This document shows positions 44,488-55,500 of a stretch of DNA of 64,000 nucleotides, one piece after another (the first letter of the stretch is position 1; every line of letters starts with the position of its first letter). The stretch covers positions 20,894,363 through 20,958,362 of the forward strand of contig OZ038462.1 in the NCBI GenBank assembly GCA_964036295.1, given 5' to 3'. Under the pieces are notes generated by a model. That model was given only the letters and a program-made list of their open reading frames with translations. It searched no databases and had not been told where the DNA came from. This stretch comes from Plumapathes pennacea. Its lineage: Eukaryota; Cnidaria; Anthozoa; Antipatharia; Myriopathidae. The position numbers were made by a program, and so were the translations under genes.

Positions 44488-44692
44488 TCACTCCCAACAA
44501 GGCCCAAATTCAATTTTCTCTTGCAGTCTCCCACCAGATACTTTATACAGTATGGAGAACTTGGCTTTTGATAACTTGCTCAGTTGAAAGCTGATTACAC
44601 TATCAGTTCTCCCTATATCACCCATGCATTTCTTCTAACTACAAAAGGTTGGGAGAATTTGCATTTTGAGCTTGGGAGTGAAAGGGGTCACA
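44488..44692. mobile_element. piggyBac-like MITE at the duplication junction
   Basis: Begins TTCACTCCCAACAAGGCCC and ends GCTTGGGAGTGAAAGGGG; duplicate of 23013-23207. Its left end is fused directly to AGPAT pseudogene exon 3, so it marks the boundary between duplication copies A and B. Confidence 0.8.
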
Positions 44693-45486
44693 TCACCAGT
44701 AACCATTTTACTCCAGAGACTTAGAGTGTTGATAATGGTTCATACATACAAAAACAACAACAACAAGCACACTACAGTCACTGATGATTCAGCACCTATT
44801 CAAACAGCTTATATAAACAAGATTTCTTTGGTAGGCTTTAATTTGTCAAAAATTTTACACAAAACCTTCTTGTGGGACTTGCGGCTTAGGATTCTGCCAG
44901 TCAATCTAAAATCTCCTAGTTACTACACTAATTCTGATCAGGGCAGGCTGAGTAAATTGGAACAGATCTCAACGCAAAATTACAACAAAATTGATTCATA
45001 ATAGACCTCAATATTATTTTCAATGGTAAAGTTTAAAGGGGCAGTGTCATGAGATGCACAACGCGCGCGTTTGGTCGAATCTTGAAAACAATCGCCAAAC
45101 GTTTTCAAATTTGAAATCCAAGATGGCGTCCACAATGGTGGCAAGCAATCCAGCAGCAGATCCACCACTGTTGTGGACGCCATCTTGGATTTCAAACTTG
45201 AAAACATTGGCTGAATGTTTTCAAGATTCAACCAATGCATGCGCATCCCAGGACACTGCCCGTTTAAGTGCACCTGGTTTGTGAACAGTCTACATCAAGC
45301 CAGAATTACTACTATGCATTAATCCACAACCAATCAAGTCAAGTATCTTTTCTTGTGTAGGTGACTTGAACAGAGAAAATAATCAGTGGATTGGTGGCAC
45401 TTGCACACGGCTGGTGACTATAACGCTACAGATACGGCAGGTGGCAGTGAAACATCCATCGTAGATATGTGGTCTTCATAATCTTG
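44693..45486. repeat. Duplicated NLR 3' flank, copy B
   Basis: Matches 23208-23892. The inverted-repeat element at about 45038-45260 (GGGGCAGTGTCATGAGATGC to GCATCCCAGGACACTGCC) contains an inner palindrome, GAAATCCAAGATGGCGTCCA and its inverse, at about 45112-45196. That palindrome is missing in copy A. No gene is present. Confidence 0.7.
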
Positions 45487-45499
45487 TCATCTGAATGCC

Positions 45500-45859
45500 C
45501 TGCTTAAAAAAAAAAAAAAAACAATAATTAACATAACAGACCCTTACAGACACACGCTAAATTAAAACAGACAATGTAACCAAAACACTAAACTGAGGAA
45601 AATTTCATTTATTATGACAAGGGAGGGGGGAGGGTAAGTATATTGAAACCTGAAGCATAAAATATTAGCAGCCCCCTTGCTAAGATTTTAATTTTTTGGC
45701 TGCCCCTCTCCCCTTGAAAGTTAAAAGAATTTTAGAACCCCCCCCCCCCCCCCCCTCACTTCCAACAGTTATTTTTAGATAACCCATCCCCCTTCAAGTG
45801 TCAAACTTTTTGGAAATAAACTTTTCCTTACAACTTGAACTAGAAAAGAAAAGACAAAC
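45500..45859. other. Candidate last intron of the intact NLR-like gene
   Basis: Runs from the donor GTGAGT (minus strand, 45863) to the acceptor TTTAAGCAG (45502). It contains a poly-A run, a G-rich block at about 45620 and a long poly-C run at about 45738-45756. No coding sequence. Confidence 0.45.
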
Positions 45860-48800
45860 TCACCCTGTTCTTGTCACAAGGTTTGGCAAATGAACTTCCA
45901 CAAGTAAAATTTCACCAAATCCTGCAACTGCGAACTTTCTTGAACACGAGGAGTAACAAAGCCTCAAAGGGAAACTGTTAGGTTTCATGAACCTGATCAC
46001 TGCCAGCCTTTCATCATAGTTACTCACATCCACAACAAACAGACTTGCATGGTCAGCAAAAGCAAGAAGATTGGTTCCATGCACAAAGCAAGTGGAATAA
46101 ACTGAAGGTAGCTTCAGGCGCCTGATGATATTTCCATTCAATTCATTCAAAATATGTATGTTACCACTAATGTACAACAGAGCAACTAGTTCTTTTTCAC
46201 TAGAAAAGCTGCAGTCCGCAACATGTGTATCAAAACGAATCTCGTCCCCGAGTAGTGATTTAACCTTATGTGAACCAACATCCCAGAGAATCACATAATG
46301 TTCCATGTTGGGATAGCGTACTGAATCTGCTGTTATGAGGCGAGAATTATGATGATTAATCCAGCCCTGCTTCACTTGATGTTCATGAAATCTTAATGTG
46401 AACTTCACATGTCCAGTTTGTACATCACAGGCCATCACTTCTCCAGCCCTACCACCCATAAAAACACCAATTTCATCTGCTGCACAAAGTGGTTTGGCAT
46501 CTTGTTCACATTCCCAAGTCCACATTACATTATTCAAATCACTATCCCACACTTTACATTTGCATTGGTAAAAAACTAAAACCTTTCCATCTGCGAGGAC
46601 AACTGGAAAATCTGCAACAATGCCTGTAGTTGCCTTTTTCTGCAGATGTACTCCGTTGTTGACATCATACACAAACACCTTTGATGCTTCGTGTAGTAAT
46701 CCATCATCAGAATGTTCATAGGTGTACAATCTGCTGCCCTCCCCAGAAAATGTACAGGCGGAAATGATCGACTTATGCAGGCTGGCCATATCATCTTTAT
46801 ACTCAGCACCTTTAGATGTCCTGACAACCTGTAAAGTATTCGACTTCCTTGGCTGCTTAATCAGTGACCCATCATCTACAAACTTAAATTTCAGACCATT
46901 ACCAAAGAAAGACCCCACTCTAACTGGACAGCAACTAAGTTCCTCATTTACATGTTGACCAGACTGTCTGACAATAGCAGTTCCTTGTTTGCCATCTCTT
47001 GAAAAAATGAACTCTACTGTTGCATTGTGATACTCATTACATTTAACCAACTGAGAAGAAGAGATTTTGAAAACAAGTCTAATGTTTACATTAGACATAA
47101 ATAGAAACTGATCACCAGAAGGAGGGGACACACAATCCAAGTGCCACCTTAAGCTTAGTTGACCCACATCAATGCTGTCTAGTTTTTCACCAACACTATC
47201 CCAGAGAAAAATTCTACTATGAGTGACAGAAACAATGTACCGTCCACAATGAGAAAATATAAAATCTTCATATGGCACGACTGTTGGATCAGGGAAGAAA
47301 AAATCAACCATAAACTGTATATTGTGTAACTGCAGCTGTTTGTCCACATCCCACAGCAGGAGGCCAGTGTCTTCACAATTAGTTAGTAGCCTTTTCCCAT
47401 CGTAAGAAAACCGGCACTTCCCGTATTCATGATGGACTCCATCAAAATATGGTTGAAGATTTCCATCCAAATGAAACACTTGGTCCAGTCGGCCAAACAA
47501 AATGAGACTTCCATCTGGAGAGAATGTACAGCAGTCTTGAAATAGCATATCCTTTGATAGAGTAAATGTCTTTCTCCATATGGGTTTACCAGAGGTGATG
47601 GACCACAAGGACAGTTCATTGAGGCAACCTGTAAACGGACCTCCAGCATTCACAGCAAGCATTTTGCCATCTGGAGAAACTTCAAAATTACTGATTTCTG
47701 TATTAACTGCTACCTCGGCCAAAATCTCAGATTTGTCCTCAACCTTTCTGTTGATGACTTCCATCCAAGTGTGCTGGTACTTGTCCTTCTCAAGAAGCTC
47801 ATGAGCTCGTGATATCAATTCATCGGACTCAGCTTCATTGACCACCTGCTCAAAAATGTTCTGTGGCCTGGCTGAAAGAAAAGATGCATTACCCCTCAGA
47901 ATGTGCTTGATCTCTTCTACCTTTGAGGCTACATCAGGGGACAACTTGCCTGCACAGTCACCATACTCTTCAATGACATCATACACTGTACAGTGATTAA
48001 GTTTCAATATTAGAACTTCCAAATCAAGGAGCATATTCTTCAACTGCATGCCTTGAGCTTCTCCCTCTGCTACTTCAAGCATATGCCTCAGGCCATGTTT
48101 CAGGGCATAAATCTCACATGGGGAGAAGTCCTCTGGAACTTTAGCCTTGTTCTTTAGAGATTCCAATATCTTACTGCATACGTCACCAAGAACTTGGTGG
48201 CCTTGCATCTCTGTGACACGAGCTCTGGGACTACCATAGGTCTGTGGTTGAGGCTCAGTCAGCCAGTCAGTGAAGGACTTATGGAACACATGCACTTTCC
48301 CCTCATGCAGAGGCAGGAGTGATGAAACAGCTTCAATAGTCTCCACAATTCTTGGACCCTCACCAGCTTCCAACTTCAATAGCCATGGGATCATGTCAGT
48401 AGGAAGAGGTTCTCTTGATGACACCAGAGCAGCAAGGAATCTTGAGAAAACTGTACCTGTTATGTCAAGATCTTCCTTCAGGCGGTCTGTGTACTGCTTG
48501 TACCATGAAGAAATTTTACCTGGCAGACTAGATTTCAAAAGTTCCCATGAAATGTCCTTACTCTTTGAAAGGAATTCAATGGTGCAGTTAGCATGCAGCA
48601 TTTGTCCTTGAGATTTTTCCAAACTCAAATACAAGATTTCATCAAGCCCCTCAGCAGGCACAAGAGCTTGCAGCTTCTCTCTCAGGAATAACTCTAAATC
48701 CTCTGCATTTTTCTTGAGGTCTGGGGTGATTTCTAATGGACAGAGATCTTCCAGTTTTGACTTTGCATTTACATCTGACCTTGATGTAACCAAGAACTTT

Positions 48801-50236
48801 AGCCATGAAGGAAGTCTGGCAAAGTATAAAGACATCACATCCATTAATTCATTCCGACCATGGTAATCAGCTTCATCAAGAGCATCTATGACAAACAAGA
48901 ATGGCTCCTTGGGTGCAGGTACTTCACTCAAGGGTTCTTGAAGCAAAAAACAGAACAGCTCTTCCACACTCATCTCATTAAGATCACCAACGTTATGGGA
49001 CAACAGATCTATGAGGGTAGCTCTGTACAAAGGGACGACATTGCACAAACTGTTTGCAAGAGACTGCAGCATCCACCTCGCATTTCTGTACCGCTCCATT
49101 CCATACTTGCAGAAATGCATCCCACCAAGATTTCCTGAAGTCTGCATTCTTTGGCACACTTTTGCAGCAATGACGGTCTTACCCATGCCAGGATCTCCTA
49201 ATATGATCATCACTCGTGATTCAGACTCCTTATCTTGGAACCAATCCTCTACTTTGCTGAATACCCACTCACGAGTTCCTGGATGGCACTTTTTGGCTTG
49301 ATAATTCATTTCTTGGGTGAAGTTTATCTTGGCCAACTTTCTGAGCACTTCTTCCTTTGAGGTCTCCTGTCCCTCACTCATCATTTGCTTCACAGCTTTC
49401 ACTTCATCTGTAGTGTCCTTAACTTCCCTCTTAACTTGTCGCAGCTCATCTCCAATTTTAATCACTGATTCCTTTGTTCCTTCTTCTTTTCTCATCATTT
49501 GCTTCACATCTTTCATTTCAGCTAAAGTCTCCTCAGCTTTTGCCTCAGCTTTCTTCTCAGCTTCTTTAATTTGACATTGCAGTTGGTTTTGATTTTCAAG
49601 CAGGATTTCATCTTTGCTTAACATTTGCCTTTTCATGCCTTTAACTTCAGCCAAGGTTTCATCAGCTTTCTCCAGAAGTAACTGCTCTTCTCTCTTCCAT
49701 TCAAGCAACATGTCTGTGTACTTCTTTCCATCAAGATGGGAGTCTTTAAGGGCATCAAGTTCTGCTGGAGGCATACCCAGATCTTTCAGTGCTGAACAAA
49801 TATCAGTCCAGTAATTCTGGAATGCCACATCATCAACTCCTGATGCCAAGTTGTGGATGACATCATTCCTGTACCACCTCACACGAGCAATGTTGGCTTC
49901 AACTGATCTGTCTGCCGCTGGGGGATTACTGGTCCACAGTGGATCTGTCGGAGGCTTGAAACCACAGATGTGCCGCAGAAGTACATACAGTAGAGAAATG
50001 TCAAAAGTCTTGGAATCTGGGGTTCCTAGCACAACAGGGTACAGCTTGTGCCACTGTGACAAGTTCAGCACTTTCTTCTTCAGAAGTTTTTGCAGGGTGG
50101 TCGACCAACTTGCAAGTGATGCTGCCAATGTGGCTGGTGGGAACTTAGCATTGAACTCTTTCCTCAGGGCATCAGTCCCTCCTACATTCAGCAGTCTGAT
50201 AAGCCGCAGAGTGTTGGCCTGCTCTTCACTGCTCAT
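45860..50236 (-). CDS. Intact NLR-like protein: HEPN(DZIP3)-coiled coil-NACHT-WD40
   Basis: One exon of 1458 codons from ATG at 50236. Residues 1-175 resemble the DZIP3-type HEPN domain and hold R123-N-D-V-I-H128, the R-x4-H pattern of HEPN ribonucleases. Residues 185-310 are a charged coiled coil with three EVKxxKQMM-type repeats. NACHT follows: Walker A GDPGMGKT at 347-354 (Lys353), Walker B ending Asp451 (FLFVIDALDEAD). A helical linker leads to a WD40-like propeller from about 845 (FSPDGSLILFG, FSYDGKRLL, GLLLWDVD). An in-frame TGA overlaps a donor (ACAGG|GTGAGT). Splicing to an acceptor at 45500 would give a last exon 45487-45499, changing the end to GAFR and the length to 1461 aa. Such proteins are predicted cytosolic innate sensors in corals; ligand and effector activity are unknown. 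Copy A is a pseudogene. Confidence 0.9.
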   Translation of the reverse strand: MSSEEQANTLRLIRLLNVGGTDALRKEFNAKFPPATLAASLASWSTTLQKLLKKKVLNLSQWHKLYPVVLGTPDSKTFDISLLYVLLRHICGFKPPTDPLWTSNPPAADRSVEANIARVRWYRNDVIHNLASGVDDVAFQNYWTDICSALKDLGMPPAELDALKDSHLDGKKYTDMLLEWKREEQLLLEKADETLAEVKGMKRQMLSKDEILLENQNQLQCQIKEAEKKAEAKAEETLAEMKDVKQMMRKEEGTKESVIKIGDELRQVKREVKDTTDEVKAVKQMMSEGQETSKEEVLRKLAKINFTQEMNYQAKKCHPGTREWVFSKVEDWFQDKESESRVMIILGDPGMGKTVIAAKVCQRMQTSGNLGGMHFCKYGMERYRNARWMLQSLANSLCNVVPLYRATLIDLLSHNVGDLNEMSVEELFCFLLQEPLSEVPAPKEPFLFVIDALDEADYHGRNELMDVMSLYFARLPSWLKFLVTSRSDVNAKSKLEDLCPLEITPDLKKNAEDLELFLREKLQALVPAEGLDEILYLSLEKSQGQMLHANCTIEFLSKSKDISWELLKSSLPGKISSWYKQYTDRLKEDLDITGTVFSRFLAALVSSREPLPTDMIPWLLKLEAGEGPRIVETIEAVSSLLPLHEGKVHVFHKSFTDWLTEPQPQTYGSPRARVTEMQGHQVLGDVCSKILESLKNKAKVPEDFSPCEIYALKHGLRHMLEVAEGEAQGMQLKNMLLDLEVLILKLNHCTVYDVIEEYGDCAGKLSPDVASKVEEIKHILRGNASFLSARPQNIFEQVVNEAESDELISRAHELLEKDKYQHTWMEVINRKVEDKSEILAEVAVNTEISNFEVSPDGKMLAVNAGGPFTGCLNELSLWSITSGKPIWRKTFTLSKDMLFQDCCTFSPDGSLILFGRLDQVFHLDGNLQPYFDGVHHEYGKCRFSYDGKRLLTNCEDTGLLLWDVDKQLQLHNIQFMVDFFFPDPTVVPYEDFIFSHCGRYIVSVTHSRIFLWDSVGEKLDSIDVGQLSLRWHLDCVSPPSGDQFLFMSNVNIRLVFKISSSQLVKCNEYHNATVEFIFSRDGKQGTAIVRQSGQHVNEELSCCPVRVGSFFGNGLKFKFVDDGSLIKQPRKSNTLQVVRTSKGAEYKDDMASLHKSIISACTFSGEGSRLYTYEHSDDGLLHEASKVFVYDVNNGVHLQKKATTGIVADFPVVLADGKVLVFYQCKCKVWDSDLNNVMWTWECEQDAKPLCAADEIGVFMGGRAGEVMACDVQTGHVKFTLRFHEHQVKQGWINHHNSRLITADSVRYPNMEHYVILWDVGSHKVKSLLGDEIRFDTHVADCSFSSEKELVALLYISGNIHILNELNGNIIRRLKLPSVYSTCFVHGTNLLAFADHASLFVVDVSNYDERLAVIRFMKPNSFPLRLCYSSCSRKFAVAGFGEILLVEVHLPNLVTRTG

Positions 50237-52555
50237 GATGGTTTCTCAAAAATCTTTTTGTTCACTTTTTTGCACTAAGGAGGTGAAACTGGCCAGGAAA
50301 CTTTGCCTGATCATTTTCACTGAAGGTAAACTCACACTTACATGCAGTGATTCTACTCTGTCTCATCATGTCCTTCATGTTTGCTACATCACCCAAGATC
50401 AAATTCCTCCATAGTACTAAACCACCTTGCAGCTTGAAGGTCACCCCATGCTGGTTTGGAATTCTGAAGCTCAATCAAGGATTTTCTTACCTGAAATACA
50501 ATACCACATATCATTACCACAAAGAAAAGACAAGAAAAGAAAGACAAAAAGACAACTTTGGCAGCATCCTGGTCATCTGGGCTTGATTGTTCAAAGAGTG
50601 GATAGTGCCATTCACTGGACAAATCTTTATCCAGTTGATGAGATATGCCTTAATGTGAACGCTTGTTCCGGGATAGCAATTTATCTGCTGAATTGCAAAG
50701 ATATGCTGGTATTTTACCAGCATATCTTTGCACTAAGGAGCAAGGAGAACCATGTTCCAAGATCGCTTTCCGAGGCTCCGGGCGATTTTCCAGTGTGAAC
50801 GCCCAAATCTTCAGTTTTAATCAGATAATCAAAAGAGCAAAAAAAATGCGTTCATACAGACCTCGATCATTTTAATACAGCTATGCCACATAAAGGATAC
50901 AAAAACACGAACACGAATTCAAAGAATCCTTCAATGCCTCCTGTTTGAAAGGCAACAGTTGAGTTCAACGATTGAAACTAGCAAAAGTTATCCTTTCCAA
51001 AATAAATAATATGCTCTCCCAGTTTTGTAAACAGCAAAAGGCATGCGAGGGAACAATATGATGCTATGTGCCCGTGCAAACACAGCTTTCATGTAAACAT
51101 CACAATCTAAACCTGGAGTTCAATTACAAGACTTAAGAAACAGGTTTCGACGGTAAATTGTCGCACAACTGACGAGAGAAATACACAAAAATTCATGAAC
51201 ATACCTCAGACAACACCCATCATCTCAGTCAAGTTCCGCCTCGTCTTCATGTTCACGCGACACATCCATCCCGCATCGCTCGCCCCAGGTTCCAACACAA
51301 TCAGTAGAGGAGGAATCGAGGTTCGAACTTTGAACAACAGAAGTGCATAACACGTGAATTTTACGCCATAATACAGCTGGTTTGATAAGGTAGGACTTCG
51401 CAGCATTTCCAAATCGTAGGTTAACCTGTGATTCACAAATGTGATTTCCAGAAGAAATTGAAGAGCCATCAATGTAAAATTTGCACGCGTGCAGCGTGTT
51501 TTCTTTTCTATTGACTCTTCAACTCACTTTTATTTGTATTTCTCACCTAACGTTATGTGATTATGTGTACATGCAACCGAGACTGCAGTAGAACGGGCCA
51601 TACCTCCTGTTGTGCTGCAGTATAATGATTCAAGACAAGAGCCTTGTGGTACACTGCATGTCTCGGGATATAGCGGCCTGTCATAGTGGACGCGAGATCT
51701 GCTGCAATATTATAAAGTTGAGTCTGTTGAATGCAAAACGTAACAGTCTATTGATGATTTTACTTTCAAAAAGGTGCAACAATCCACGCCCCCTCTCTCC
51801 ACCCCCTGCCATTAACGGCCTGTACTCAACAAATTCTCCCAAGTATGCTGTACCACAGGGTGTTAAAGTGCCTATAAATGGCAAAAATATTATTGTTTAA
51901 ATTGATTGTATTTCAGGTAAATAGTTAACTAGTAGAATATATTTCTTGGTTTGAGTGTTTCACCTTTGAGTTATGACTCATAGTTTAAATTTCAAATATG
52001 CTAATGATGTGATGTCTATTTTAACAATGATATTTTTTGCTATTACATTTGCCTTTTTGATCTGATTGATAGGGTATGTTTTAACATTTTACTCCTTATG
52101 TACTGCCTTGGTGGCTGAGCGGTTTAGGGGTGGTGGACCTGAATCCGTAATGAAGCTCCAAGCCAGGAGGTTGTGGGTTCAATTCCCACGGCTGGCAGTA
52201 GTAAGAAGGTTTTTCATCCGAGGAGGCAACTCCAACGGTTTTTCCCTTCTGAACCTGTCTTCTTTCTACAGGTATTCCACCGGTCGGACATTTGAAACAT
52301 GAGCCTCTGGCTCGGGAGAATGGGTAACCACTCCCTAATGCTTCGACTTTAAATAAACAATATTTATTTCTTATTATTTATTATTATTATCAATAACTTC
52401 TGTCTCTCAGTCTGCAGAAATAATTATCCCGGCAGGAAATTATAGTCTAATCATGCTTTTTTAATTTGAACAAGTTGGGCCGGCAGATGTGTTGGTCTTT
52501 TTGTGAGGTCAATATCAAACTTGGTCATTATCCATTTTCAGAAGAAACAAGCAAC
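50237..52555. repeat. Duplicated NLR upstream region and NLR-AGPAT spacer, copy B
   Basis: Shared region between divergent transcription units: the NLR reads left from 50236 and AGPAT reads right from 52556, so promoters of both must lie here. A donor-like TTTCAG|GTAAGA near 50490 (minus) and acceptor-like CCTCCTTAG near 50280 suggest a 5' UTR intron for the NLR. TATGCTGGTATTTTACCAGCATA near 50700 is an inverted repeat unique to this copy. A SINE lies at 52104-52396. Confidence 0.55.
52104..52396 (+). mobile_element. tRNA-derived SINE
   Basis: The 5' part (52104-52198) is tRNA-like: box A TGGCTGAGCGGTTTAGG, box B GGTTCAATTCC, acceptor-like ends TGCC and GGCA, and a long variable arm as in Leu/Ser tRNAs. 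It cannot be a working tRNA gene because the middle is irregular and too long. A ~150-bp unrelated body follows, ending in an AT-rich (TTATTATTA)-type tail. It would be transcribed by RNA polymerase III. Absent from the same place in copy A. Confidence 0.75.
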
Positions 52556-55500
52556 ATGCTGGGGATGATAAAGAAATTTCCTCTGGCATGGCTATGGCTC
52601 GTCTTGGTTTTTTTGTCCAGTGGACTGGTGATTAATGTAATTCAGCTGTTTCTGCTTCCACTTTGGTTTGTCAACAAGAATGTTTACAGATGGCTCAACA
52701 GAAATGTTGTTTATCTCCACTGGTGCCGTAAGTATATGCAGCTGTAATTTTAAAACTTTGTCCCCAATTACTGTATGTCTCACTCTCACTCTTCTGTCAC
52801 ATTTGCACCTGATCATCTTCCAAACCCAGTATGACCTGGTTCCTTTTAAAGAACTTCCTAAATCTATACTCTTCCAAACCCAGAATGACATAATAATACT
52901 TCCTTTTTAAGAACTTCTTAATCTAATACAATATAAAACCAGGGGCATTCCCTATAATCGATTGTATGGAGAGGCTGATCTGCCCAAAAGGCCTGGGTCC
53001 CTTTTCGAGCCTCTGGTATTGAAAACAGTATATAAAAAACAAAAAAAACAACAGCAAAAAAAAAAAAACAAGCTTCTTGGTATTTGAAAGGGTCGGAAGA
53101 CAGGCTGGCCCCCCAAAAAGGGGGAATATTGCATTCCACAGAGTTTCTAAAACTTTTAATCTCCTGACCCCTAGAAAGCTTCCTGAGCAAGTTGCTTGCA
53201 GTGCATATTTTTACCATGGATCGACGTGTATGAAAGTGTCTCTATGTTGACCTCAGAATAGTATTTGAAAGGGTTGAAAGCCTAAAAATAACTAGAAATA
53301 CGATAATCGCATATACCCCCTCACTCTGCCATTGATGGGACTTTTACTTTGGTAACTCCCAATAAGAGTAGCCTTTGTTTTACCGAAATGTTGACTCAAT
53401 TTTCTTCGAACTCAAGTGCTACACGCAAAGGAAGGAGAAAAAGAATGGTGTGTGTTATACTTTTGCGTTGAAAAAAGAATCGATTGCGTGACGAAGTACG
53501 TATTTCCCACGGTCGGCATGTCAAATTAATTCATACAGTCTGCCAAGCACGTTCTCGAAATTTAATACTCAAGTTTGAAGTTGGTCGGCCGTCGTAGTAC
53601 GGGAAAAAAGGAACACTGATTTTCCAATTTTGAATTCATAGGCAGTACAATTAAATAGGCTTCCTGTGCGATTTGTTTTTACTACCGCATGCACCAGACT
53701 CAGGCATGCATATTTAATAGGCTCGAATTGTTTTGTATGTGAACCCACTCAAAACAGCAAAATTTCTCCCAGAATCAAAGCAAAACTTGAACAGTTTACT
53801 TCAAATTATACACGGGCTTCAGACCCAGTAATACTTCTAAGGGCTTGTGAACGATTCTCGCTGCAATCACCGCGTGTCAGATTACAGAAAAATAAGACAT
53901 CTGACTAAATCATTCAAGACTCCAAGTTCCGATTGCTCTGAGCAAATACGGTAGCCGAAACTGGCGACAGAAGCGTAGTAAAACAATACTTCGAGGGAAA
54001 ATGATCAGCATACAGATTTTAATACATTCTTGAAGTGATCGAGTTACAAAATATATATTTGTCACGGTGATTGTTCGATTTCCACTGACTAACCTTTGTT
54101 GCTTGTCCTTTCTAAATAAGTATCTGAGTTTAACACAAAACGGCGTCTGAAGCTCCCGATTTGCTTTCAAGCGCTGTTCCCTTTGCGGAGTTGTCTGTGT
54201 TACCCGCTTCTGTTCATGTCGCTTTTGGTCGGCATTCATGCGCTGTTGTCTTAATTTGCGGAGTCTTCTCTTCAGCCCGCTTTTTCTCCTGAAGTTTCCG
54301 ATTTGCGTTCAAGCGCTGTTCTCTTTGCGGAGTTGTCTACGTTACCCGTTTCCGTTCATGTCGCTTTCGATCGGTATTCATGCGCTGTTCGCTCGTTTCA
54401 CGATTTCGCCTTGCTCGTGCCTGTTCCCTTCTCATTTGAAGACGAGCTTCGCGAGACTGTTGTGTTTCAAGTTTTTCAGTTAAGTTTTCCATTTTCGTGA
54501 ACGCAGCTACAATATATTGTTACTTCGTTCAAATCTAAATGCTTCGTTCAAATCTAATTTCTCTAAGTTATTCCGAGTAAAACAACAGGGCACACGTGAT
54601 CGATCCGGCCTTTGTTATTGGTTAGCGGGGTAACCGCGCCTAAAGTCGTACGACAGACTGACTGACTGACTGACAGACAACGTTAAATTTCGAGATGGCG
54701 ACAGGCTTGGAGTCTCCAAGTAGGCGGTATAATATTACTGCATTAGTGTCGTGAGTATTTCCCTCACTTCGTTCGGGGAAAATAAAAATTCTTCAAAATA
54801 ATTTTAACTTCAGTTAACAATAATTTATTCTGCACTCCCACCCACAGAGGTGAAGCTCCACCCCTGGCCCGAATATTTGCTCTTGAACAAACTTTGGCTA
54901 CTAAACTCAATATTGAAGTTGATCTTGGATCTCTGTAGTTAGGGTTTTGAAGCACTGTAAGTATAAATTAATGTTCTTGTCTTTTGTAGAGTTGACATTT
55001 CTGGCTAGCAGGTGGGGAGTTCTAGACATCAAACTGTATGGAACCAAAGAAGACTTTGACAATGTGGGAAAGGAGAATGCTGTAGTTGTGCCTAACCATA
55101 GAAGTGACATTGACTGGCTGATTGGCTGGGTAATAGCTGAGCAAGCTGGAGTTCTAGGGGTAAGACATGATTGTACATTTTGCTTTGCTTCATATCTACC
55201 AGTACCTGTCCTGATATAAAGATTTAAAAATTGTTAATCAACCACATGTTGTTGGTATTTTCAGACAACCAAATGTTACATGAAGGGTTACCTCAAATTT
55301 CTCCCAATCATGGGTTTCTCATGGTGGAGTACAGAGTACGCATTCCTGAATCGGAATTGGGAGCAGGATCAGAATGTCTTGAAGAAAAGCCTGGAAACAC
55401 TCCGGGACTTCCCTTATCCATTCTGGGTAAGCTGTTGGAGTTTGTTGATGTGGTTAAATGCAATTTATGCAAAGTTTAACTTTAAAACTCACTGATTAGT

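Noticed and set aside
52104..52198. Free-standing tRNA gene
   Set aside because: Box A and box B are present but the anticodon region is irregular and a body with an AT-rich tail follows. It is a SINE head.
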